Source: Riemerella anatipestifer_E (GTDB lineage: Bacteria; Bacteroidota; Bacteroidia; Flavobacteriales; Weeksellaceae). From it: DNA of 64,000 bases. The DNA lies in the NCBI RefSeq assembly GCF_009932355.1, contig NZ_LEKU01000011.1, forward strand, positions 7,689 through 71,688. The letters are read 5' to 3'. Shown here in pieces: positions 52,098 through 61,021 of this stretch (positions are counted from its first letter, which is position 1; each line of letters begins with the position of its first letter). A model generated the notes under the pieces. That model saw only the letters and a list, made by a program, of their open reading frames with translations. It ran no database searches and was not told the DNA's origin. The translations under genes and the position numbers were made by a program.

Positions 52098-53699
52098 ATG
52101 GCAGAAATAATTACAATGCCTCGCCTTTCTGATACAATGACAGAAGGTAAGGTTTCCAAATGGCATAAGCAGGTTGGAGATGCTGTAAAGGAAGGAGATA
52201 TTCTTGCAGAAATAGAAACAGATAAAGCCGTTCAGGATTTTGAATCAGAGGTTAACGGAACACTACTTTATGTAGGTGTAAGTGAAGGAAATGCAGCTCC
52301 TGTGGATACTATTTTGGCAATTATAGGGAAAGAAGGCGAAGATATTTCAGGGCTTGTGGGCGGTAATCAAAGTACGCCTCAACCAGCTTCATCAGAAAGT
52401 GTCTCTGTGGAAAATACGGTAACTGAAACTACGTCATCAGTAGAAGTGCCTAAGGGTGTTGAGGTAATTAATATGCCTCGTCTGTCTGATACAATGACAG
52501 AAGGTAAAGTAGCTAAATGGAATAAAAATGTAGGAGATACAGTAAAAGAAGGAGATATTTTAGCTGAAATTGAAACAGATAAAGCCGTTCAAGATTTTGA
52601 ATCAGAATTTAACGGAACTCTTTTATACCAAGGCGTAGGAGAAGGAGAAGCGGCTGAAGTAGATAAAATATTAGCCATTATAGGACCTGCTGGAACAGAT
52701 GTTTCTGCTATTGTTTCTAATGGTGGAGTATCTAGCACACCTCAAACTAAACAAGAACAGTCAAGTGTAGCTTCTAGCACAAAAGCAGAAAAAGTTTCTA
52801 CATCTAATGTTAGTGTTTCAACGGATAGAGTAGCTATTTCTCCATTGGCTAGAAAAATGGCAGAGGAGAAAGGTATAGATATTACAAATCTAAAAGGTTC
52901 TGGAGAGAACGGAAGAATCATAAAGAAAGATATAGAAAACTATCAGCCAAACGCAACAGAACAGCGTTCTGCTTCTGTAACGCCAGCTGCAGCACAAGTG
53001 GCTATGAACTTCGTTGCTAGAGAAACTACAGAAACGCCTAACTCTCAAGTTAGAAATGTAATTGCAAAAAGACTTTCTGAAAGTAAGTTCTCAGCACCTC
53101 ACTACTATTTAATGGTAGAGGTGAATATGGATAAAGCCATCACTGCTAGAAAAGAAATTAACTCACTTCCTGACACTAAAGTATCGTTTAACGATATGGT
53201 GATTAAGGCGACAGCTATGGCTCTTAGAAAGCACCCTCAAATCAATAGTAGCTGGGCAGGAGATAAGATTATTCATCATGGTAGCATCAATATTGGTGTG
53301 GCAGTGGCTATTCCAGACGGATTAGTAGTACCTGTATTGAAGAATGCAGACTTTATGAATTATAGTCAGATTTCTGCAGGAGTTAAAGATATGGCTTCTA
53401 GAGCAAAATCTAAAGGTCTCAAAGCTAACGAAATGGAAGGTTCTACATTCTCAATATCCAACCTTGGAATGTTTGGAATAGAAACATTTACTTCTATTAT
53501 CAATCAACCAAACTCTTGTATTCTTTCGGTAGGAGCTATTATAGAGAAGCCTGTAGTTAAGGACGGACAAATTGTAGTAGGTAATACTATGAAGTTGTCT
53601 TTAGCATGTGACCACCGTGTGGTAGATGGTGCTACTGGTGCAGAGTTTTTACAAACATTAAAAACTTACCTAGAAAATCCGTTTGCATTATTAGTTTAA
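52098..53699 (+). CDS. pdhC: Pyruvate dehydrogenase E2 (dihydrolipoamide acetyltransferase), two lipoyl domains
   Basis: A 533-residue core subunit. Two nearly identical lipoyl domains (about residues 1-80 and 122-200) each carry the lipoylated Lys in EIETDKAVQDFESE. A Ser/Thr/Val linker, the peripheral-subunit-binding domain (VAISPLARKMAEEKGIDI, about 246-282) and the catalytic domain (about 310-533) follow. The active-site motif DHRVVDGA is near residue 502. It passes acetyl groups to CoA. It is co-transcribed with pdhA. The near-identity of the two lipoyl domains suggests recent duplication or gene conversion. Confidence 0.93.
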   Translation: MAEIITMPRLSDTMTEGKVSKWHKQVGDAVKEGDILAEIETDKAVQDFESEVNGTLLYVGVSEGNAAPVDTILAIIGKEGEDISGLVGGNQSTPQPASSESVSVENTVTETTSSVEVPKGVEVINMPRLSDTMTEGKVAKWNKNVGDTVKEGDILAEIETDKAVQDFESEFNGTLLYQGVGEGEAAEVDKILAIIGPAGTDVSAIVSNGGVSSTPQTKQEQSSVASSTKAEKVSTSNVSVSTDRVAISPLARKMAEEKGIDITNLKGSGENGRIIKKDIENYQPNATEQRSASVTPAAAQVAMNFVARETTETPNSQVRNVIAKRLSESKFSAPHYYLMVEVNMDKAITARKEINSLPDTKVSFNDMVIKATAMALRKHPQINSSWAGDKIIHHGSINIGVAVAIPDGLVVPVLKNADFMNYSQISAGVKDMASRAKSKGLKANEMEGSTFSISNLGMFGIETFTSIINQPNSCILSVGAIIEKPVVKDGQIVVGNTMKLSLACDHRVVDGATGAEFLQTLKTYLENPFALLV

Positions 53700-53724
53700 T
53701 ATTTGCAAATACTTTAATAAAAAT

Positions 53725-53756
53725 AAAACTCCATATCAAAAGGATATGGAGTTTTT
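53725..53756 (+). terminator. Terminator of the E1-alpha/E2 operon
   Basis: AAACTCCATATC (53727-53738) / GATATGGAGTTT (53743-53754) followed by T residues. Confidence 0.85.
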
Positions 53757-53776
53757 TTATGGTTTGTATTTAGGAT

Positions 53777-53815
53777 AAAAAATAACCTCTGCTTTTTAAC
53801 AGAGGTTATTTTTAA
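53777..53815 (-). terminator. Terminator of deoC
   Basis: AAAATAACCTCTG (ending 53791) pairs with CAGAGGTTATTTT (from 53800). A T run follows on the minus strand, just past the deoC stop codon. Confidence 0.8.
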
Positions 53816-53833
53816 TAATATGTTTTTAATTTC

Positions 53834-54580
53834 TTAGTATCCTTCCGAAGCATTTTCTCCTTTTACAAGAGCCATTGCTGAAGAAGTACCTATTCTTTTC
53901 ACGCCTAAAGCAATCATTTTTTCAGCGTCCTCAGGAGTTCTTACACCGCCTGCTGCTTTCACAGGAAGTTTCCCTGCGTTTTCTAGCATTATTTCAATAC
54001 CTTCAAAAGTAGCACCATTAGGTTTGCCACCTTCTGTTTGATAGAAACCAGTGGAAGATTTTACAAAAATATTTTCTAGGTCTTCTTCCTTAAAAGTATC
54101 TGTAGCCCAAGTTGCTATTTTTTTAGTCAAATCCGCTATTTGAGCATCTGTAAGAGCTGCGATTTCAATAATCCACTTTGCTATCTTTTTGTGATTTAAG
54201 CAAAGTTCTGTACAACGCAAAAATTCGTCTTTAACTAAATCATTTTCGCCGTTTTTGTAAGCAGTATAATTGATAACAAAATCTAGTTCATCAGCACCAT
54301 CTTCTATTGCTTTTTGAGCTTCATTTAATTTTGATTCTATACTCGCTGTACCTTCGTGAAACCCAATTACAGTACCCAATACTACTTTAGCATTTTTTTG
54401 AGCTAAATAATCTTTAGTTTCTTTAACAAAATCAGGACGAATCATCACAGCGAAAAGCCCATTGTCAATTGCTTCATCAGTTAGTTCTCTTACCTTTGCT
54501 TTAGTTTCTTCTAGAGTAATTCCAGCCTGTTCAGGGGTTTTAAGATAAGTAGAGTCTAGATAGTTTTTTACGTTTATCAT
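53834..54580 (-). CDS. deoC: Deoxyribose-phosphate aldolase
   Basis: A class I aldolase that splits 2-deoxyribose 5-phosphate into glyceraldehyde 3-phosphate and acetaldehyde. The 248-residue protein has DELDFVINY (Asp) near residue 97, the Schiff-base Lys in IFVKSSTGFY near 172 and the second Lys in VKAAGGVRT near 206. All catalytic residues are in place. A single-gene unit with its own terminator, divergent from the methyltransferase gene at 54749. Confidence 0.93.
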   Translation of the reverse strand: MINVKNYLDSTYLKTPEQAGITLEETKAKVRELTDEAIDNGLFAVMIRPDFVKETKDYLAQKNAKVVLGTVIGFHEGTASIESKLNEAQKAIEDGADELDFVINYTAYKNGENDLVKDEFLRCTELCLNHKKIAKWIIEIAALTDAQIADLTKKIATWATDTFKEEDLENIFVKSSTGFYQTEGGKPNGATFEGIEIMLENAGKLPVKAAGGVRTPEDAEKMIALGVKRIGTSSAMALVKGENASEGY

Positions 54581-54719
54581 TGCTTTATTTTTTAAGGGTT
54601 AAAATAGGGGTCAAAGATACGAAAGTTTCTTCTTTTCTAAATGAGTAATCTAATGACTTTTGTAATGAATTGAAAAAAAGAAATATTAAGGACAAATGGT
54701 TGCAATAAATATAAAAGTT

Positions 54720-54727
54720 TACCTTTG
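54720..54727 (+). promoter_or_regulatory. -7 box of the methyltransferase gene
   Basis: TACCTTTG overlaps the TTG at 54725, so that codon cannot be the start; ATG 54749 lies 21 bases after the box. Confidence 0.5.
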
Positions 54728-54748
54728 TACAGCCAAACTAAAAACAGA

Positions 54749-55900
54749 ATGGAGTGTCTACAGAGAAAGGAAGTGAAAGATTTTATAGAAGCACACCTCG
54801 AAGAAGATGTGATGAAAATTCTTTTAAAAAAAACGATTTTTGAAGGAGTTAACAATCAAGATTTAGTTCAGCAGATAGAAGGGCGTAGGGTAGCTCGTAA
54901 AAAATTCCCTTTTTTGGATAGAAGTGGTATTTTATTTCCCCCTCATCTTAATTTAGAACAATCCTCTTCGCAATCTACGGCTTCTTTTAAAGGAGAATGG
55001 TTTAGTGGAAATCACTTTTTGGATTTAACTAGTGGCTTCGGGATAGATGCTTTTTTTCTGTCTCAAAACTTTAAAAAAGTAACTCTTGTGGAGCAAAATA
55101 GCTCTCTTTTATCATTAGTTGAACATAATTGGACGGAACTTGGTAGAGAGGCTGATTTCATCAATACAAATCTAGAAACTTTTTTAGAAAATAACCAAAA
55201 GCTGTATGACTTGGTCTATTTAGACCCTGCTAGAAGAGATAATAATAAAAATAAAAAATTTCTTTTAGAGGATTTATCGCCTAATATCTTAGAAATTAAA
55301 AATCAACTTTTAGAGATTTCTCCAAAGGTGTTGGTTAAACTTTCTCCTCTTATTGATATTAAATACTTGATTTCCGTTTTGTCTCATATCGTTTCCATAG
55401 ATGTTATAGCGGTAAAAAATGAAGTAAAAGAAGTTTTAGTTTTGATGGACAGAAGTGTGGCAGAAAATACTTTTCCACTTTGCAGATGCTTTAATTTAGA
55501 AACAAATGAACCTGATTTTTCGTTCATTATAAAAGATGAAGAGAATACTCAAGTCTATTTTTCTGAAGCGAAGAAATATCTGTATATTCCTAATGGGGCT
55601 ATACTTAAATCGGGAGCATTCAAGAGTGTTGCACAAAAATATCAACTGAATAAGCTACATATTAACACACACCTCTATACTTCGGAAGAAAAAATATTAG
55701 ATTTTCCAGGGCGAGTTTTGGAGGTAGAAGAGGTTTCATCTAAGGAAATAAAAAAAGGAGAGCAGTATAACCTTGTTTCAAAAAATTATCCGCTAAATCC
55801 AGTGGAAATTAAGAAAAAATATAAACTTAAAGATGGGGGGCAGAACTATCTTATTTTTACTCAAACCATAAAAGGTAAAGTGATTTTGAGGTCTAAATAA
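54749..55900 (+). CDS. Class I SAM-dependent methyltransferase with THUMP-like region
   Basis: A 383-residue protein. Residues about 85-200 form a Rossmann methyltransferase: LDLTSGFGIDAFFLSQ is the SAM-binding Gly loop, VTLVEQNSSL the ribose-binding acidic strand, and LVYLDPARRDNNK a DPPY-like catalytic motif. The C-terminal third looks like the THUMP-like domain found in Bacteroidota members annotated as RNA methyltransferases. The substrate is not known. The start was set by the -7 box at 54720-54727. Confidence 0.82.
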   Translation: MECLQRKEVKDFIEAHLEEDVMKILLKKTIFEGVNNQDLVQQIEGRRVARKKFPFLDRSGILFPPHLNLEQSSSQSTASFKGEWFSGNHFLDLTSGFGIDAFFLSQNFKKVTLVEQNSSLLSLVEHNWTELGREADFINTNLETFLENNQKLYDLVYLDPARRDNNKNKKFLLEDLSPNILEIKNQLLEISPKVLVKLSPLIDIKYLISVLSHIVSIDVIAVKNEVKEVLVLMDRSVAENTFPLCRCFNLETNEPDFSFIIKDEENTQVYFSEAKKYLYIPNGAILKSGAFKSVAQKYQLNKLHINTHLYTSEEKILDFPGRVLEVEEVSSKEIKKGEQYNLVSKNYPLNPVEIKKKYKLKDGGQNYLIFTQTIKGKVILRSK

Positions 55901-55941
55901 AAATTAAAAATAAATATTTAGGCTATTAAAAAGAGATTTAT

Positions 55942-55949
55942 TAACTTTG
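55942..55949 (+). promoter_or_regulatory. -7 box of the OmpA-family gene
   Basis: TAACTTTG, 17 bases before the ATG at 55967. Confidence 0.5.
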
Positions 55950-55966
55950 GGACAAAATTTAAAAGA

Positions 55967-56614
55967 ATGAAAAAATATATTTTTGCAGTAGCTGCTATTT
56001 CGTTTATGGTATCTTGTAAGAAGATTCAGCCAGGAGGCAATAAGAATATTCTTAAACTAGAAGAAGGAGTAGAAAGATATACAGATGATGCACAAGGTAA
56101 TGGGCATTCTGCTCACGCGGAAGGTCATCAAACTTCAGGAGTTAAAGAAGAAGTAACTATAGACTTGGAAGGTGTTACGCTAAAAGGATATAAAGGTGGA
56201 ATGGAAGATACGATGTTATCTTTCCTTAAGTCGGGGAAGTATGCATCTTCTTCAGATGATGTTCTTAAGAATGTTTGGTATGATTTTGACCATGTTAACT
56301 TTAAAATGGGTTCTACCAATCAGTTAGAGTCTGGTGCAGAGCAAATAGATAACTTAGCGAAAATATTAAAGGCATATCCAGACGCTAAAATTAAAATTGG
56401 AGGTTATACAGATAAAACAGGTAGCGAGGAAACTAATGTTAAAATATCTCAAGCTAGAGCAGAATTTATTAAGGCTCAGTTAGAAAAAGCAGGCGTAGGA
56501 GCTCAAGTGGTATCGGCAGAAGGGTATGGAAGTAAATTTGCTAAAGTAGCAGCAGATGCTTCTGATGAAGAAAGAGCTTCGGATAGAAAAATGTCTGTAA
56601 GATTCACAAAATAA
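55967..56614 (+). CDS. OmpA-family (Pal-like) outer-membrane lipoprotein
   Basis: A 215-residue protein with a lipoprotein signal (FMVSCKK, Cys at residue 17) and a C-terminal OmpA peptidoglycan-binding domain (about residues 102-214). VWYDFDHVNFKMGS starts the domain and IGGYTDKTGSEETNVKISQARAEFI carries the Asp and Arg that bind diaminopimelate. A His-rich linker (GNGHSAHAEGHQ) precedes it. It anchors the outer membrane to the cell wall. A terminator follows within 40 bases. Confidence 0.88.
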   Translation: MKKYIFAVAAISFMVSCKKIQPGGNKNILKLEEGVERYTDDAQGNGHSAHAEGHQTSGVKEEVTIDLEGVTLKGYKGGMEDTMLSFLKSGKYASSSDDVLKNVWYDFDHVNFKMGSTNQLESGAEQIDNLAKILKAYPDAKIKIGGYTDKTGSEETNVKISQARAEFIKAQLEKAGVGAQVVSAEGYGSKFAKVAADASDEERASDRKMSVRFTK

Positions 56615-56634
56615 GAAAAGTACAAGTACATAAT

Positions 56635-56672
56635 CTGCGTCTCTCCTAGCTTTGGGAGGGGCGTTTTTTTAT
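56635..56672 (+). terminator. Terminator of the OmpA-family gene
   Basis: The stem GCGTCTCTCC / GGGAGGGGCG (about 56637-56664, with G-U pairs) is followed by seven T. It overlaps the upstream in-frame codon at 56652 and so excludes it as start of the next gene. Confidence 0.75.
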
Positions 56673-56714
56673 TTCATTAAAAATAATTACTTTTACTACA
56701 TCAAAAATAAACTG

Positions 56715-58106
56715 ATGCAAGAAACACAAAATTACATTCAAAACCACAAGAAAAGATTTTTAGACGAACTTATAGAATTGCTTAAAATAGCTTCTATTAG
56801 TGCAGACCCAGCTTATAATCAAGATGTGCTTAACTGTGCTGAAGAGGTAGCAAAACACCTAGCTAATGCGGGAGCAGATGCGGTGGAGGTATGCGAAACT
56901 AAAGGTTACCCTATTGTATTTGGTGAGAAAATTATAGACCCGTCACTTCCTACGGTATTAGTTTATGGGCATTACGATGTGCAGCCGCCAGACCCTTTGG
57001 AATTGTGGGAAAGTGGTCCTTTTGAGCCTGTAGTTAAAGAAACTCCTCTGCACCCAGAAGGAGCAATTTTTGCAAGAGGAGCGGCAGACGATAAAGGTCA
57101 GTTTTTTATGCATTTAAAGGCGTTTGAAGCGATGATGAAGACCAATGTCCTTCCTTGCAATGTTAAATTTATCATAGAAGGCGAGGAAGAAGTTGGTTCG
57201 GCTAGTTTGGCAGATTTCCTTAAAGAAAACCAATCTAAACTGTCTTGTGATGTTATTCTGATTTCGGATACGGGGCTTTACTCTATGGAGCAACCTACGG
57301 TAACTACGGGGCTTAGAGGTCTTAGCTATGTGGAAGTAGAGGTAGAAGGTCCTAACCGAGATTTACATTCTGGGCTTTATGGAGGAGCTGTTCCTAACCC
57401 TATCAATGTGTTGTCTAAGATGATAGGTAGCCTTATAGATGATAATGGGAGAATAACAGTGGAAGGTTTCTACGACAATGTAGAAGTTGTTTCTCTTGAG
57501 GAAAGAGCAGAAATGAATAAATTGAAAGACGATGTAGAGTCTTTTAAAAAGTCAATTGGGCTTAATGGTATACAGGGAGAAGAAGGCTATACGACTTTGG
57601 AGAGAACTTCTATTAGACCGACTTTAGATGTTAATGGTATGTGGGGAGGCTATATTGGAGAAGGTGCTAAAACCGTAATACCATCTAAGGCGTTTGCTAA
57701 AATTTCAATGAGATTAGTGCCTAACCAAACACCAGAGGAAATTACAGAGAAATTTGTAAATCACTTTAAGAAAATAGCACCAGATAGCGTTAAAGTAAAA
57801 GTAACGCCACATCACGGTGGAATGCCTTATGTCTTAAAGAGCGATACCAATGAGTTTTTGGCGGCTAAAAAAGCAATGGAAAAAGCTTTTGGAAAAGAAG
57901 TTTTACCATTTAGAAGTGGTGGTAGTATCCCAATTACGGCGTTGTTTGAGGAAGTTTTAGGAGCTAAATGTGTATTGATGGGCTTTGGTTTAGATACAGA
58001 TGCAATACATTCTCCTAATGAGCATTATGGCTTGTATAATTTCTATAAGGGGGTAGAAAGTATTCCGTATTTCTTCCAATACTATACAGAGATGAAAACT
58101 AAGTAA
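56715..58106 (+). CDS. M20-family dipeptidase
   Basis: A 463-residue zinc peptidase of the CNDP/PepV-like group. Metal ligands and catalytic residues lie in VLVYGHYDVQPPDP (His and Asp), FARGAADDKGQFF (bridging Asp), FIIEGEEEVGSASL (Glu pair), ISDTGLYS (Asp) and the late IHSPNEHYGL (His). The dimerisation domain holds NRDLHSGLYGGAVPNP. The start was set at ATG 56715 because the longer frame begins inside a terminator. The physiological peptide is unknown. Confidence 0.9.
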   Translation: MQETQNYIQNHKKRFLDELIELLKIASISADPAYNQDVLNCAEEVAKHLANAGADAVEVCETKGYPIVFGEKIIDPSLPTVLVYGHYDVQPPDPLELWESGPFEPVVKETPLHPEGAIFARGAADDKGQFFMHLKAFEAMMKTNVLPCNVKFIIEGEEEVGSASLADFLKENQSKLSCDVILISDTGLYSMEQPTVTTGLRGLSYVEVEVEGPNRDLHSGLYGGAVPNPINVLSKMIGSLIDDNGRITVEGFYDNVEVVSLEERAEMNKLKDDVESFKKSIGLNGIQGEEGYTTLERTSIRPTLDVNGMWGGYIGEGAKTVIPSKAFAKISMRLVPNQTPEEITEKFVNHFKKIAPDSVKVKVTPHHGGMPYVLKSDTNEFLAAKKAMEKAFGKEVLPFRSGGSIPITALFEEVLGAKCVLMGFGLDTDAIHSPNEHYGLYNFYKGVESIPYFFQYYTEMKTK

Positions 58107-58132
58107 ATACAATTGTACTTAGTAACATTATA

Positions 58133-58170
58133 AAAAATAAGGCTACTCCTTTAGGAGTAGCCTTATTTAG
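58133..58170. terminator. Bidirectional terminator
   Basis: A perfect 15-bp stem, AAATAAGGCTACTCC (58135-58149) with 58154-58168 and a 4-nt loop. The AGGCTAC core matches the terminators at 12888 and 17209. Confidence 0.9.
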
Positions 58171-58186
58171 TTTGTATTCAGAGAAA

Positions 58187-59008
58187 TTATTTAGAGATTA
58201 TTTTACTCATAGAGTGGCTTTCTTTTTCTATACTGCTGTAAGATAGATTAGATAAATCTATTTTAGAAGCTCCACTAGCACGGGCTATTATTTTGTTAGA
58301 ACTTCCTTTTAGGACAACTTCAGAAGCGCTAGAAACTTCCAGAGTAGTTACATTAGCTGCATTTATTTTACTGTTGATGTTAGACGCTCCGCTTGCTTCA
58401 ATTTTAGCATTCTTAACGGTAATAGTTCCAGAGGTATTACTTGCACCACTGATCTTAATGGTAGTATTGTCAGCATTTAGGTTGCCTTTAAAATCACTTG
58501 CGCCACTGAGCTTAATGATAGTACTGTCGGCATTTAGGTTGCCTTTAAAATCACTTGCACCACTGCAACTAAGGTTGATATTTTTAGCATTAAAGTTTCC
58601 AGAAACATTAGAGGCTCCGTTCATACGAATATCACTAGTACTGAATGTATCTTGACTTTCTACCGAAGAAGCACCGCTCAATTCCATTTTGTTGATGTTT
58701 TTGGTATAGACGATGGCTTTGGTTTTAGCATTTTTTAGAGAGGTGTTAGGCTTGTATTTTAATGTAAGCACACCATTACTAGAAACAACGGTAAGGTAAT
58801 CTAAAGCGTTAGAAGTTACCTCCACTTTCTCCTGATTAGACTTTACTAATTTAACCCCTATATTGGATTGAACTTTAAGCTGATTAAAACTAGCCACATC
58901 AAAAGTCTGTGTTTTAGTAGGCACATTGGTGAGGTTTACTTTTTGTGAATACACGCTAACCACAAACAAGGTAAGGAACAATAAGGTCCAATTTTTCAGA
59001 TTTTTCAT
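58187..59008 (-). CDS. Secreted head-GIN-domain (DUF2807) protein with internal repeats
   Basis: A 273-residue protein with signal peptide (MKNLKNWTLLFLTLFVVSVYSQ) and a DUF2807 beta-helix-like domain. It repeats GASxF/GAS turns, among them two nearly identical 19-residue units with SGASDFKGNLNAD (58440-58553 in DNA). Such putative autotransporter-adhesin-like proteins are common in Bacteroidota; their function is unknown. The start at ATG 59008 fits the signal peptide, and a longer frame adds ten unlikely residues. Confidence 0.8.
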   Translation of the reverse strand: MKNLKNWTLLFLTLFVVSVYSQKVNLTNVPTKTQTFDVASFNQLKVQSNIGVKLVKSNQEKVEVTSNALDYLTVVSSNGVLTLKYKPNTSLKNAKTKAIVYTKNINKMELSGASSVESQDTFSTSDIRMNGASNVSGNFNAKNINLSCSGASDFKGNLNADSTIIKLSGASDFKGNLNADNTTIKISGASNTSGTITVKNAKIEASGASNINSKINAANVTTLEVSSASEVVLKGSSNKIIARASGASKIDLSNLSYSSIEKESHSMSKIISK

Positions 59009-59238
59009 AATATACTTTTTTAGATTGTTATGCTTCAAATATAATAAATTATTTAAAACATAAAAGTGATTTTGGATATAAAATATGGAGATGAAGTACC
59101 ATTCGATATAGGATATTATACCAATGATGAATAAAGTATAAAATAATGACTTTGTTTTTAGTGTGAGAATAGAGGGAATGCAATTATAAAGTATTAGGAT
59201 TTGTCTTTTATTATTATGCTTTTGTCTATATAAATCAT

Positions 59239-59246
59239 TATTTTTG
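59239..59246 (+). promoter_or_regulatory. -7 box of the polyprenyl synthetase operon
   Basis: TATTTTTG, 28 bases before the ATG at 59275. The rest of the 59009-59274 gap is AT-rich, and I see nothing else in it. Confidence 0.35.
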
Positions 59247-59274
59247 TGGCAATATTCACGGATAAAAAAGACTT

Positions 59275-60246
59275 ATGAAATTCTTAGACAGATACCAAGA
59301 CCTAGTAGCAGAAGCAATAGAAAAGCATCAATTTAAAAACGAGCCAAAAGAACTCTATGAGCCTATGAACTATATCATTTCTCACGGAGGAAAACGCTTG
59401 AGACCTATTATGGTACTGATGGGGTGCGAACTTTTTGGAGGTAGTTTAGAAAAGGCAATGAAACCAGCTTTGGCTATAGAGTTTTTTCATAATTTTACGC
59501 TTATCCACGACGATATTATGGACGATGCCCCACTTAGAAGAAATAAACCTACAATACATACGCTACACGGCATCAATGTAGGTATTCTGTCGGGAGATGC
59601 ATTACTCATTAAAGCCTATCAGTTTTTTGAAGATTTAGAGCCAGAACTATTTAAAAAGTGTATCACTTTGTTCTCCGAAACGGGAGCGGTGCTTTGCGAG
59701 GGGCAACAGATGGATGTTAATTTTGAAACCAATTCTAGCGTTACCTACGAAGATTATATAAAAATGATAACCTATAAAACGGGGGTGCTTAGTGCCGCTT
59801 CGTTTAAGATAGGAGCTATGGTAGCAGGAGCTACCGAGCAGGAGGCAGAGGCATTGTATCAATTTGGTAAACATATTGGGATTGCGTTCCAGATTATGGA
59901 CGATTATTTAGATGTCTTCGGAAATCAGGAGCAGTTTGGAAAGAAACACGCAGGTGATATTTTTGAAAATAAAAAGACAGTACTTTACCTATTAGCAATG
60001 GAAAACGCGACTGAGGAAGAGCGAAAAGAGCTTAACTATTGGTACTCTAAAAAGACGGATAATATAGACAAAATCTACTGTGTAGAAAAGATTTTTAGAA
60101 GAACAAAAGTAGATGAAAAGGTGCTGAGATTGATACAAAAGCACAACCAAATCGGTCAAGATTGTTTAAAAACCATTAATCTACCAGAAGATAAAAAACA
60201 ACCTTTTATAGAGTTGGCTAATTACCTTTTGAAAAGAGAATCTTAA
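59275..60246 (+). CDS. Polyprenyl diphosphate synthase
   Basis: A trans-isoprenyl chain elongation enzyme of 323 residues. The first Asp-rich motif is LIHDDIMDDAPLRR (about residue 79), the second IMDDYLDVFG (about 207). GGKRLRPIMVLMG supplies the substrate Lys-Arg-Arg. The product may be a geranylgeranyl or longer chain for quinones or undecaprenol-type carriers; the chain length cannot be fixed by eye. It is the first gene of a run with the SDR and HAD genes. Confidence 0.9.
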   Translation: MKFLDRYQDLVAEAIEKHQFKNEPKELYEPMNYIISHGGKRLRPIMVLMGCELFGGSLEKAMKPALAIEFFHNFTLIHDDIMDDAPLRRNKPTIHTLHGINVGILSGDALLIKAYQFFEDLEPELFKKCITLFSETGAVLCEGQQMDVNFETNSSVTYEDYIKMITYKTGVLSAASFKIGAMVAGATEQEAEALYQFGKHIGIAFQIMDDYLDVFGNQEQFGKKHAGDIFENKKTVLYLLAMENATEEERKELNYWYSKKTDNIDKIYCVEKIFRRTKVDEKVLRLIQKHNQIGQDCLKTINLPEDKKQPFIELANYLLKRES

Positions 60247-60265
60247 TTCTCCAAAATCTTAAAAT

Positions 60266-60991
60266 ATGATTGTACTAGGTAGTAATTCAGAAGTGGCACA
60301 AGCCTTTGTGGAAGAGGTGTTGTCTGAGGGGCAAAGATTTAGGAATCTTTATCTTTTCACTTCTAATAGAGAAAGTGCAGAGAAATTTGCAAAACATATA
60401 GAAGTAAAATATCTTCAGCATAGCCAAGTTATCATGTTGGATTTAATGCAACCTATTGATTTCAAAGTATTAGAAGAAGTAGATTCGGAGCTTTTATTCT
60501 GTGCTTCTGGTTACTTAGGTAAAGGCACCGAAGAGGGATTATTAAATCACAAAAATACAGAAGCTATCGTTGATATTAACTACGCCAAACTTATTCCGTT
60601 GCTCAATTATTTTGCTGAAAAAATGGCATCTAAAAGAGCTGGAACTATGGTGGTTTTGTCTTCGGTAGCGGGAGATAGAGGCAGACAGAGTAATTTTATT
60701 TACGGAAGTGCTAAGGCGGGATTAACCGCTTATCTAAGCGGACTTAGAAATTATTTGTTCCACAGAAAAGTGCACGTAATGACGGTGAAGCCAGGTTTTA
60801 TGGCAACCAAAATGACGGAAGGTATGCCACTTAATCCAAAACTCACCGCAACACCTAAACAAGCAGCGGCGTCTATATATAAAGCTTACAAAGCCAAAAG
60901 GAATGTGGCGTATGTATTGCCTGTATGGTGGGCTATTATGCTGATTATAAAAAACATTCCTGAGTTTATATTTAAAAAACTGAAACTTTAA
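60266..60991 (+). CDS. Short-chain dehydrogenase/reductase family protein
   Basis: A 241-residue NAD(P)-dependent oxidoreductase. The N-terminal Rossmann Gly motif is VLGSNSEVAQAF, the strand end LLFCASGYLGKG, the catalytic Ser in VVLSSVAGDRG, and the catalytic Tyr and Lys in YGSAKAG. The C-terminal hydrophobic helix (WWAIMLIIKNIPEFIFKKLK) suggests membrane contact. The order SDR-HAD-like resembles decaprenyl-phosphoryl-ribose epimerase regions in some bacteria, but the substrate is unknown. Confidence 0.82.
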   Translation: MIVLGSNSEVAQAFVEEVLSEGQRFRNLYLFTSNRESAEKFAKHIEVKYLQHSQVIMLDLMQPIDFKVLEEVDSELLFCASGYLGKGTEEGLLNHKNTEAIVDINYAKLIPLLNYFAEKMASKRAGTMVVLSSVAGDRGRQSNFIYGSAKAGLTAYLSGLRNYLFHRKVHVMTVKPGFMATKMTEGMPLNPKLTATPKQAAASIYKAYKAKRNVAYVLPVWWAIMLIIKNIPEFIFKKLKL

Positions 60992-61021
60992 AATTAGCTC
61001 CTAAAGTACCTTTCTTTATTT

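Noticed and set aside
56652..56714. Upstream start for the M20 peptidase
   Set aside because: That codon lies inside the terminator of the preceding OmpA-family gene.
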